Assembly (NCBI GenBank): GCA_027001895.1
Contig: JALTLP010000218.1
Coordinates: forward strand, 1 to 14,271
Source of the DNA: Chromatiales bacterium
Lineage (GTDB): Bacteria > Pseudomonadota > Gammaproteobacteria > UBA6429 > Thiohalophilaceae
Direction of reading: 5' to 3'
Length of the DNA stretch: 14,271 nt
The translations under genes were made by a program, and so were the position numbers. Under the pieces are notes generated by a model. It saw only the letters and a program-made list of their open reading frames with translations, was not told the origin of the DNA and ran no database searches. Within the stretch, counting starts at the first letter, position 1. The number at the start of each line of letters is the position of its first letter. Shown here piece after piece: positions 1 to 6,391 of the stretch.

Positions 1-56
1 ATGTAAGATATTACCTACACTTAAAAGTGAAATCAAGGGGAAAGGAGGGCTTAATT
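1..56. other. region downstream of lpxC
   Basis: The plus strand has a purine-rich stretch (about 29-49, ending AAAGGAGGG), which on the lpxC message is a pyrimidine-rich tract just after the stop. The only potential hairpin is a weak 4-5 bp one (CACTT/AAGTG, 18-29). I see no convincing terminator. The left edge is too close to decide whether a neighbouring gene ends here. Confidence 0.4.
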
Positions 57-968
57 TTAAGAAACAGACACCGGTTGAATAAAAGAAATAGGTGCTTCCT
101 GTGGATCGGCAAAACTTACCTGTTCCCAGGCATCTTCTTCTGCTAGTAATGCACACAGTAACTTATTATTTAGTTCATGACCTGATTTGTAACCGGAAAA
201 AGCACCGATAAGACTGTGGCCTAACAGGTAGAGGTCGCCAATTGAATCCAGAATTTTGTGTTTAACAAATTCGTCCGCATAACGAAGACCGTCTTCATTT
301 AAAACACGGTAATCATCCATTACGATAGCATTATCGAGCGTACCGCCTAAAGCCAGGTTTTTTGAGCGCAGCATTTCAATTTGATTCATAAAACCAAAGG
401 TTCGAGCCCGGCTCACCTCTTTTACAAAAGAGGTGGTTGAGAAGTCAATTTCAGCCGTTTGTTTGCCTTCGTTAAAGGCTGGATGGTTAAAATCAATGCC
501 GAAAGACACTTTAAAACCATCAAATGGCTCAAATTGCACCCATTTATCACCGTCTTCAAGGCGTATTTTGCGCTTGATGCGAATAAAACGTTTAGGTGCT
601 TTTTGTTCTTCAATGCCAGCCGATTGCAGTAAAAATACAAATGGACCCGCACTACCATCCATAATGGGGACTTCTGGTGCATTTAAATCGATATAAGCAT
701 TATCAATACCCAAACCCGCCATGGCTGACAACAGGTGCTCAACCGTGGAAATGCGCACGTCATCCTTAATAAGGGTAGTGGATAAGGTTGTATCACCGAC
801 ATTTTCCGGTGTTGCAGGTATTTCAACAGGAACATCAAGGTCAACCCGACGAAAAACAATTCCCGTATCAGCGGCAGCCGGACGAAGGGTTAAATAAACC
901 TTTTCGCCAGTGTGAAGGCCTACGCCCGTAGCGCGAATAATGTTTTTAAGCGTGCGTTGATATATCAC
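57..968 (-). CDS. lpxC: UDP-3-O-acyl-N-acetylglucosamine deacetylase LpxC
   Basis: LpxC is the zinc amidase that removes the N-acetyl group from UDP-3-O-acyl-GlcNAc in the cytoplasm, the committed step of lipid A synthesis. The 303-residue product has the usual length (about 305 in E. coli) and covers both domains. Visible motifs are TGVGLHTG (14-21), the STVEHLLSA segment with E77 and zinc ligand H78, HKILDSIGD with zinc ligands H237 and D241, and SGHELNN with H264, the family's catalytic histidine. The start is GTG at 966-968: the codon just before it in frame is TAA, and an AGGA lies 9 bases upstream. The N-terminus (MIYQRTLKNIIRATGVGLHTG region) aligns with the family from residue 1. It is the last gene of the cluster, 267 bases after ftsZ, and probably has its own promoter in that spacer. 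In E. coli LpxC level is set mainly by FtsH proteolysis; whether that applies here is not visible. Confidence 0.98.
   Translation of the reverse strand: MIYQRTLKNIIRATGVGLHTGEKVYLTLRPAAADTGIVFRRVDLDVPVEIPATPENVGDTTLSTTLIKDDVRISTVEHLLSAMAGLGIDNAYIDLNAPEVPIMDGSAGPFVFLLQSAGIEEQKAPKRFIRIKRKIRLEDGDKWVQFEPFDGFKVSFGIDFNHPAFNEGKQTAEIDFSTTSFVKEVSRARTFGFMNQIEMLRSKNLALGGTLDNAIVMDDYRVLNEDGLRYADEFVKHKILDSIGDLYLLGHSLIGAFSGYKSGHELNNKLLCALLAEEDAWEQVSFADPQEAPISFIQPVSVS
414..435. repeat. perfect 10-bp inverted repeat inside lpxC
   Basis: The arms CACCTCTTTT (414-423) and AAAAGAGGTG (426-435) are exact reverse complements separated by 2 bases. In RNA this would fold as a 9-bp stem with a 4-base loop. It codes for the TSFVKEV stretch of LpxC (about residues 179-185), which resembles the conserved segment before RARTFGF, so codon choice alone could have produced it. 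A second, smaller inverted repeat (GAGCC, one base, GGCTC; 404-414) abuts it. No T-run follows on the minus strand, so it is not an intrinsic terminator. Confidence 0.6.
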
Positions 969-977
969 TTAGTGTAT

Positions 978-981
978 TCCT
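978..981 (-). promoter_or_regulatory. ribosome binding site of lpxC
   Basis: On the minus strand AGGA lies 9 bases before the GTG start of lpxC. It supports the GTG start, which is also forced by the TAA immediately upstream in the same frame. Confidence 0.6.
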
Positions 982-1068
982 ATATGTTAATTTACCTAAT
1001 ATACAAGCAAAAAGCAGACCAGATATTTTATGTCGCCTACCCTAGAGCTTCTTTCAGGCAAGTGGCTA

Positions 1069-1098
1069 ATAATAATACAGATTCTACTGTTTTAGCAA
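1069..1098 (-). promoter_or_regulatory. candidate lpxC-proximal promoter
   Basis: Minus-strand TTGCTA (1098-1093) and TATTAT (1074-1069) are separated by 18 bases and resemble sigma-70 -35 and -10 boxes. The resulting leader for lpxC would be about 95 bases. This is a pattern match in an AT-rich spacer and could be chance; there is no other support. Confidence 0.3.
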
Positions 1099-1148
1099 CT
1101 TGCAAACTATTAGCGTCTAAAACCATAAAATCTTAATGGGCTTGGTGT

Positions 1149-1177
1149 GTATAATAGGTAATTAGTTCAAAATTCAA
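1149..1177 (-). promoter_or_regulatory. candidate lpxC-distal promoter
   Basis: Minus-strand TTGAAT (1177-1172) and TTATAC (1154-1149) are separated by 17 bases, a good sigma-70 geometry. The overlapping TATTAT at 1156-1151 is an alternative -10. The transcript would start near 1142 and carry a leader of roughly 170 bases. It competes with the candidate at 1069-1098; either, both or neither may be real. Confidence 0.35.
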
Positions 1178-1235
1178 AGCCAATAACGCTATTTTATGCC
1201 CATTCTGGTTAATTTTCGTGCACCTGGTCTACATT

Positions 1236-2381
1236 TTAATCCGCCTGTCGACGTAAAAATGCCGGAATATCCAGATATTCCAGATTTGCGTCCGAACTTG
1301 CATTATTACTGGTTGTTTCCTGACGGCGTTTGATGGTTGGTCGATCCAGCTGAGTATAATCAACTTCACCATTAATTGCTTTATCTACCACCAAAGTCGG
1401 AATTTCAGGTGCATTTTGCTGCACTTCGTTACCCAGGCCTGTCGCAACGACAGTTACACGGAGTTCGCCGCTCATAGCCGGGTCAATCACGGTGCCCACG
1501 ACAACCGTCGCATTTTCAGAGGCAAATTCTTTTACCGTATTACCCACTTCTTCAAACTCACCAATGGACAGATCCATCCCCGCGGTTACATTGACCAGAA
1601 TACCACGTGCACCGGACAGATTGACATCTTCGAGTAACGGGCTGGCAATTGCAGACTCAGCCGCTTCTCTTGCCCGGCCTTCACCACTTGCGCGACCCGA
1701 ACCCATCATTGCCATACCCATTTCTGACATGACTGTACGTACGTCAGCAAAATCGACATTGATTAAACCAGGGCGAGTGATCAACTCGGCAATGCCCTGT
1801 ACTGCACCAAGCAATACATCGTTTGCAGCTTTAAAGGCGTCTAACAAACTCATGTTTTTACCCAGCACACTGAGAAGCTTTTCATTTGGTATGGTAATTA
1901 ATGAATCAACATAAGCTTTCAGTTCATCAATACCTGTACTGGCGATATCGCAACGTTTTCGTCCTTCAAATGGAAACGGTCGCGTTACAATCGCCACGGT
2001 AAGAATACCCATTTCACGGGCAACCTGTGCAACAATTGGCGCACCACCTGTACCGGTACCGCCACCCATACCAGCAGTAATAAAGATCATGTCTGAACCT
2101 TCCAGAACTTCTGCAATACGTTCACGATCTTCCAGTGCAGCCTGTCGGCCAATTTCCGGGTTAGCACCTGCACCTAAACCCTTGGTGATGTTACCACCGA
2201 GTTGCAGTACTGTTTTAGCCGATGAATTTTTTATTGCCTGTGCATCGGTGTTCGCACAAATAAATTCAACGCCCTCCAGTTCTTTATTCACCATATGTTC
2301 AACTGCGTTACCGCCGCCACCGCCAACACCAATGACCTTGATAACCGCACTCTGACTATAGGTATCCATTAATTCAAACAT
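1236..2381 (-). CDS. ftsZ: cell division GTPase FtsZ
   Basis: FtsZ is the bacterial tubulin homologue that polymerises on the inner membrane at mid-cell and recruits the divisome. From the ATG at 2381 the protein is 381 residues, close to the E. coli length. It has the N-terminal nucleotide-binding segment VIGVGGGGGNAV (16-27), the tubulin signature GGGTGTG (106-112) and the T7 synergy loop NVDFAD (208-213), whose acidic residues complete the GTPase site of the next subunit. After a short polar linker of about 50 residues comes the conserved tail LEYLDIPAFLRRQAD (367-381), which binds FtsA and ZipA-type partners. A GTG five codons upstream (2396) is also in frame, but it leads straight into the AGGAGG ribosome binding site, and MFEL matches the start of relatives, so I use 2381. 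The gene follows ftsA after 37 bases containing two stem-loops. Confidence 0.98.
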   Translation of the reverse strand: MFELMDTYSQSAVIKVIGVGGGGGNAVEHMVNKELEGVEFICANTDAQAIKNSSAKTVLQLGGNITKGLGAGANPEIGRQAALEDRERIAEVLEGSDMIFITAGMGGGTGTGGAPIVAQVAREMGILTVAIVTRPFPFEGRKRCDIASTGIDELKAYVDSLITIPNEKLLSVLGKNMSLLDAFKAANDVLLGAVQGIAELITRPGLINVDFADVRTVMSEMGMAMMGSGRASGEGRAREAAESAIASPLLEDVNLSGARGILVNVTAGMDLSIGEFEEVGNTVKEFASENATVVVGTVIDPAMSGELRVTVVATGLGNEVQQNAPEIPTLVVDKAINGEVDYTQLDRPTIKRRQETTSNNASSDANLEYLDIPAFLRRQAD

Positions 2382-2387
2382 CTTCGA

Positions 2388-2393
2388 CCTCCT
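2388..2393 (-). promoter_or_regulatory. strong ribosome binding site of ftsZ
   Basis: A perfect AGGAGG lies 6 bases before the ATG at 2381 on the minus strand. It is the strongest ribosome binding site of any gene here, in line with the high level at which FtsZ is made. Its position excludes the in-frame GTG at 2396 as the true start, because that GTG lies directly before it. Confidence 0.85.
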
Positions 2394-2423
2394 CACTGTT
2401 TTACAGTGTTTAATAAAATTAAA
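2394..2423 (-). promoter_or_regulatory. tandem stem-loops in the ftsA-ftsZ spacer
   Basis: Two perfect inverted repeats stand directly next to each other. Both have 6-bp arms and a 3-base loop. The first on the message (2423-2409) has arms TTTAAT and ATTAAA and contains the ftsA stop codon. The second (2408-2394) has arms CACTGT and ACAGTG and ends exactly where the AGGAGG of ftsZ begins. No T-run follows, so they do not look like a terminator. They could affect ribosome entry at ftsZ, message processing or stability; the effect is inference. The AT-only first stem would be weak alone. Confidence 0.55.
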
Positions 2424-3654
2424 AATTCCCCTGAAACCAACTTTTCATTCTTTTTAAAATACTATTAAAACCGTTACCCATACGTGCTTCCGATTCACGC
2501 ATGCCGCGATTCTGATAGCCAAACAACAACAAACCAACACCGGTTGAATGTATCGGTGTTCGTACAACATCAACCAGTCCTGTTACATATTGCGGATGCC
2601 CTAAACGCACCGGCATATGAAATATTTCTTCTGCAAGTTCAACAGCTCCTTCCATCTTGGAACTACCGCCGGTAATAACCACACCGGCTGCACATAAATC
2701 TTCGAAACCACTTCGACGTAACTCTGCCTGTATCAGGGTAAACAATTCTTCGTAACGTGGCTCGACCACTTCTGCCAAAGTTTGTCTGGCAAGCCGACGT
2801 GAAGCTCGCTCACCGACACTCGGCACTTCGATGGTTTCTTCAATGCTGGCAAGTTGCGTTAAGCAACATGCATATTTAAGTTTTATTTCTTCGGCATGTT
2901 GCGTGGGGGTACGTAAAGCAACTGCGATATCGTTTGTTACCTGGTCACCGGCAATGGGTATAACTGCCGTATGTCGTATTGCACCTTCGGTAAACACTGC
3001 AATGTCTGTTGTGCCACCACCAATGTCTACAAGGCAAACACCGAGTTCTTTTTCATCTTCGGTTAAAACTGAATGACTTGACGCAAGTTGTTCTAAAATC
3101 ACATCATCAACTTCAAGTCCACATCGTCTGACACATTTAATAATATTTTGTGCAGCACTCACTGCACCGGTTACCATGTGTACTTTCGCTTCGAGACGAA
3201 CACCTGACATGCCAATCGGTTCGCGAATACTTTCCTGATTATCAATAATAAATTCCTGCGGCAGGATATGTAATATTTTTTGATCAGCCGGTATAGCCAC
3301 TGCACGCGCGGCATCAATAACACGTTCAACATCGGCATTTGAAACTTCTTTATCACGTATGGCGACAATGCCATGCGAGTTTAAGCTTCGAATATGACTG
3401 CCTGCGATTCCTGCATAAACAGAATGTATCTGGCAACCGGCCATTAACTCGGCTTCTTCGACTGCACGCTGTATTGACTGAACTGTAGATTCAATATTCA
3501 CCACCACACCTTTCTTTAAACCCCGTGAAGGATGTGAACCAATCCCGATAATTTCAATTTCGTTTTCAGGCGTTATTTCACCGACAATGGCAACCACCTT
3601 GGAAGTACCAATATCAAGCCCAACGATCAGGTTTTTTTCCAGTTTCTTAGACAT
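2419..3654 (-). CDS. ftsA: cell division protein FtsA
   Basis: FtsA is an actin-family ATPase that tethers FtsZ filaments to the inner membrane and helps recruit later divisome proteins. The 411-residue product is near the usual 420. The N-terminal phosphate loop GLDIGTSKV is at 12-20, the second phosphate motif VDIGGGTTDIAVF at 209-221 and the adenosine motif VVITGGSSKMEG at 325-336. The last 15 residues (FNSILKRMKSWFQGNF region) form the amphipathic membrane-targeting helix. The ATG at 3654 lies inside the end of ftsQ, with an 8-base overlap reading ATGTCTAA. The local ribosome binding site is weak (AGAG), so translation probably depends on ribosomes finishing ftsQ. Confidence 0.98.
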   Translation of the reverse strand: MSKKLEKNLIVGLDIGTSKVVAIVGEITPENEIEIIGIGSHPSRGLKKGVVVNIESTVQSIQRAVEEAELMAGCQIHSVYAGIAGSHIRSLNSHGIVAIRDKEVSNADVERVIDAARAVAIPADQKILHILPQEFIIDNQESIREPIGMSGVRLEAKVHMVTGAVSAAQNIIKCVRRCGLEVDDVILEQLASSHSVLTEDEKELGVCLVDIGGGTTDIAVFTEGAIRHTAVIPIAGDQVTNDIAVALRTPTQHAEEIKLKYACCLTQLASIEETIEVPSVGERASRRLARQTLAEVVEPRYEELFTLIQAELRRSGFEDLCAAGVVITGGSSKMEGAVELAEEIFHMPVRLGHPQYVTGLVDVVRTPIHSTGVGLLLFGYQNRGMRESEARMGNGFNSILKRMKSWFQGNF

Positions 3655-4474
3655 TTGCTCTGTTACTCTTTAGCTTTTTATACAACTGACCTTTAATAAC
3701 CTGCTGCTTCCATTTAACACTAAACCCGTTTGTGTAGCGCATATCTACATACTCAATCAAACTGACACGTTCACTCAACGCTGAATACACCTGCGAAAAT
3801 CGTTGCAAACGATATAATTTATTTTGTCGCCCCAGGTTCAGTTCAACACCATTACTTAAGGTTAAACTGAGTGCCTGTCGTGCATTAAATTTAACTTCAT
3901 TAACATCGACCTTAATACCTGCAAATATTTCTCTTGCATCATTCAGGTAACGTAAACATTTTTCTGCAAACCCTTCGGCAGCAATAAATCGTGGCAAGCC
4001 TTTCGGAAAAGTCCGTTTATCCGGGTAAAACACCATCCCTGCTGTATTTACCAGGCCTTTATCGTTCCAGTAGGCAACCGGTTGCTGTTCAACAATTTCA
4101 ATAATCAATGTATCCGGCCACACTCTTTGTACGGATGCCTGCCTGACCCAGGGCATGGTCTCTACACGTTTTTTTATTGCATCTACATCAATATTAAAGA
4201 AACCCTTGTTTTCAAGAATATCATCCTTGTTTTCTGTATTAGCCACACCGTCTGTCAGTGCCTGGTGCAACATCTTTTCTGTTACAAAACTAAAGTCACC
4301 TAATGCCCTGACTTTTGTTATTGGCAATGTTTCTGGATCAAGTAATTTCACATAACCGCAACCAATAGCAGACACAACCAGTGATATCGTTACTGTTATT
4401 TTTAGCCAGCGCGACAAGCCAACAAAGCGCGCAGGCTCCGATATACTGACTGCTTGTTGTTTACGCTTAAACAT
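3647..4474 (-). CDS. ftsQ: cell division protein FtsQ
   Basis: FtsQ is a bitopic inner-membrane protein that links early and late divisome parts through the FtsB-FtsL complex in the periplasm. The 275-residue product has a basic cytoplasmic N-terminus, one membrane segment at about 24-45, a POTRA domain at about 52-130 that includes PWVRQASVQRVWPDTL, and a C-terminal beta domain ending in YVDMRYTNGFSVKW (242-255). Between LHQAL and GFFNIDV the POTRA domain carries roughly ten extra, mostly charged residues (about 78-90) compared with the usual short turn. The start ATG is embedded in the ddl stop region (overlap ATGTTTAA, 8 bases) with GGA about 8 bases upstream. The stop overlaps the ftsA start in the same way. 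Confidence 0.95.
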   Translation of the reverse strand: MFKRKQQAVSISEPARFVGLSRWLKITVTISLVVSAIGCGYVKLLDPETLPITKVRALGDFSFVTEKMLHQALTDGVANTENKDDILENKGFFNIDVDAIKKRVETMPWVRQASVQRVWPDTLIIEIVEQQPVAYWNDKGLVNTAGMVFYPDKRTFPKGLPRFIAAEGFAEKCLRYLNDAREIFAGIKVDVNEVKFNARQALSLTLSNGVELNLGRQNKLYRLQRFSQVYSALSERVSLIEYVDMRYTNGFSVKWKQQVIKGQLYKKLKSNRANV

Positions 4475-5462
4475 TTACTTTTCCATTTATATGGTCAGCT
4501 TTTTCAACTGTTGAATCTCCAGATGTTAACGTCAACGCAAGTATCGATAACACCAGTTCAGGAAAATCCATCCCATTTTGCTTTGCAGCCATTGGTACCA
4601 GACTATGATCGGTCATACCGGGGACTGTATTAATTTCGATAATCCAGGGCTTGCTGGCTTCATCAAACATAAAATCAACCCGCCCCCAACCGGATGCACC
4701 CACTTCATTAAATGCTTGCAATGCAAGAGCCTGTAATGCCTGTTCAGCACTGGCAGACAAACCGCAAGGGCATATGTATTCAGTATCATCAGACTGGTAC
4801 TTTGCACTGTAGTCATAAAAATCATGTGGTGTTTTTAAACGTATTGCCGGCAAGGCTTTATCGCCCAGAATTGCCACAGTGTATTCATCGCCCACAATCC
4901 ATTGTTCAGCCAAAACTTCACCTGCAAAATCTTTTGCATTTTCAAAAGCAGCACTTAACTCACTGGCAGAGTTCACTTTACTCATCCCAAGACTCGAACC
5001 TTCCAATGTTGGTTTTACAATCAGTGGCAGACCAATCTGCTTAACAATATTTTCTGCCTCGTTGATACTGTTCATTACTGCAAATGCAGGGGTTGAAAGG
5101 CCTACACCTTTTAACAGTAACTTGGTACGTAACTTGTCCATCGCCAATGCGGATGCAGCAACCTTGCTACCAGTATAGGGTAAACCCATCACTTCAAGCA
5201 CTGACTGGATTACCCCGTCTTCACCGCCTTTTCCATGCAAGGCAATAAATACTCTGTCAATGTTTTCTGATGTTAATTTTTGTAAAATCGTTTCTTTGGT
5301 TACATCAATACCGAAAGCATCCACACCTTTAGATAGCAATGCGTTCAGTACAGCCTGACCACTTTGTAATGAAACAGCACGTTCAGCAGCCCAGCCACCC
5401 ATTAACACGGCAACTCGCCCGAACTTTTTAACCTGTTCATTATTATTCAGCGCACTGTTCAT
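4467..5462 (-). CDS. ddl: D-alanine--D-alanine ligase
   Basis: This ATP-grasp ligase joins two D-alanines to make the dipeptide that MurF adds to the peptidoglycan precursor. It has 331 residues; E. coli DdlB has 306, and the excess includes about 12 residues at the N-terminus. Visible motifs are GGWAAERAVSLQSG (22-35) with catalytic E27, ALHGKGGEDG (74-83), KPTLEGSSLGMSKV (150-163) with S157, AKYQSDDTEY (220-229) with Y222, GWGRVDFMF (259-267) with R261, and EINTVPGMTDHSLVP (276-290). The tyrosine at 222 is the residue replaced by phenylalanine in many D-Ala-D-Lac ligases, so ordinary D-Ala-D-Ala activity is expected. It sits in the ddlB position of the cluster. The start overlaps the murB stop as ATGA, with an AGGT about 9 bases upstream. 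Confidence 0.97.
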   Translation of the reverse strand: MNSALNNNEQVKKFGRVAVLMGGWAAERAVSLQSGQAVLNALLSKGVDAFGIDVTKETILQKLTSENIDRVFIALHGKGGEDGVIQSVLEVMGLPYTGSKVAASALAMDKLRTKLLLKGVGLSTPAFAVMNSINEAENIVKQIGLPLIVKPTLEGSSLGMSKVNSASELSAAFENAKDFAGEVLAEQWIVGDEYTVAILGDKALPAIRLKTPHDFYDYSAKYQSDDTEYICPCGLSASAEQALQALALQAFNEVGASGWGRVDFMFDEASKPWIIEINTVPGMTDHSLVPMAAKQNGMDFPELVLSILALTLTSGDSTVEKADHINGKVNV

Positions 5463-6391
5463 GCATTCTTACCTGTAATTCTGACTTCACGAATCATATT
5501 TATTCCTGACTCGTCATTCACCTTCTTATGCACATACTCGATAAGTTCTTCTATATCCAATGCTGTTGCCGTTCCCTTGTTAATAATAAAGTTGGCGTGC
5601 TTCTCTGATACACAAGCTCCGCCAATACAAAAACCTTTTAAACCTGCGGCTTCAATTAATCTAGCTGCATAGTCACCTTTAGGATTTCGAAACACTGAAC
5701 CCGCATTGGGCTGTTGTGTAGGCTGGGTTGCTCCACGCCGTGCAAGGTGTGATTTAATTTTTTGCTCACTTTCTTCACGATTACCTGGCTTAAGCTGCAA
5801 GGTAGCAGCAACAAACCATTCATTCGTGCCTGTTTTAAAACCACTGCCCGGTTTTGCTTTAACTGAGCGGTAGGCAATATTAAAGTCATCAGCCTGTCGC
5901 GTATGAATAACACCTTGCCTGTCAATCGTGTTAACACTTTTAACAACATCCCAGGTTTCGCCACCCATTGCACCCGCGTTCATTGCCAGCGCACCGCCAA
6001 AGGTACCGGGTATGCCACACAAAAATTCTGTGCCGGTTAAGCCATTCTTTGCAGCCAAACGAGCAACCTTGGGACTGGCTACTCCGGACTCAACATACAG
6101 ACACATATCAGGTAAAAGTTTCATCTCGTTTAACAGGCCACTTGTGCAGATAACAGTGCCATCAATACCGCCATCACGAACCAGCAGATTGCTGCCCAGA
6201 CCAATAAATATAATATTTTCATTTTTATCCTGTCTCGATAAAAACAAACTTAAATCTTCAATATCAGCCGGCCTGTAATAAATTTTTGCCGAGCCACCGG
6301 TGCGCCATGAAGTATGTCTAGCCATAGGCTCATCACGTAATAGTTCGCCACGCAAATTTTGTTGTTGGTTTATCGTCATAGCCTGCATCAT
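5459..6391 (-). CDS. murB: UDP-N-acetylenolpyruvoylglucosamine reductase MurB
   Basis: MurB is the FAD enzyme that reduces UDP-GlcNAc-enolpyruvate with NADPH to UDP-MurNAc, the substrate of MurC encoded just upstream. The 310-residue product is shorter than the roughly 340-residue type I MurB of E. coli and resembles type II. FAD-binding motifs are GLGSNLLVRDGG (64-75) and GIPGTFGGALAMNAGAMGGE (126-145). The catalytic set is R175 in AYR, S232 in AGSVFRNP and E302 in REVR. SEKHANFIINKGTA (262-275) is typical of the short type. The start ATG at 6391 overlaps the murC stop as ATGA; in-frame ATGs at 6388 and 6379 are alternatives, and the ribosome binding site is weak. The stop overlaps ddl, also as ATGA. 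Confidence 0.96.
   Translation of the reverse strand: MMQAMTINQQQNLRGELLRDEPMARHTSWRTGGSAKIYYRPADIEDLSLFLSRQDKNENIIFIGLGSNLLVRDGGIDGTVICTSGLLNEMKLLPDMCLYVESGVASPKVARLAAKNGLTGTEFLCGIPGTFGGALAMNAGAMGGETWDVVKSVNTIDRQGVIHTRQADDFNIAYRSVKAKPGSGFKTGTNEWFVAATLQLKPGNREESEQKIKSHLARRGATQPTQQPNAGSVFRNPKGDYAARLIEAAGLKGFCIGGACVSEKHANFIINKGTATALDIEELIEYVHKKVNDESGINMIREVRITGKNA

Larger units (their letters stand above)
969..1235. other. ftsZ-lpxC intergenic spacer
   Basis: This 267-base spacer is the only substantial non-coding stretch between genes in the window. It is AT-rich and holds the two candidate lpxC promoters. I see no stem-loop with a T-run after ftsZ, so there is no convincing intrinsic terminator and read-through from ftsZ into lpxC is possible. 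It contains several spaced inverted repeats: CATAAAAT/ATTTTATG (1124-1131 and 1191-1198), AATGGGC/GCCCATT (1135-1141 and 1198-1204) and GTTTTAG/CTAAAAC (1089-1095 and 1117-1123). No convincing small gene or RNA gene is seen. Confidence 0.7.

Noticed and set aside
1..82. Plus-strand frame open from the left edge to TAA at 80-82, possibly the end of a gene convergent with lpxC
   Set aside because: Only about 26 codons are visible with no recognisable motif, and it would overlap the lpxC end. Another plus frame is also open by chance, so there is no way to choose.
1205..1235. Possible terminator directly after ftsZ
   Set aside because: Only the short palindrome GTGCAC is present; there is no GC-rich stem with a T-run on the minus strand.
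1492..1914. 140-codon plus-strand reading frame inside ftsZ
   Set aside because: It is the antisense shadow of a conserved ftsZ segment; its serine, proline and alanine-rich composition mirrors the opposite strand and resembles no family.
2050..2059. 10-base palindrome GTACCGGTAC in ftsZ
   Set aside because: It is produced by the codons for the conserved GGTGTG motif and needs no other explanation.
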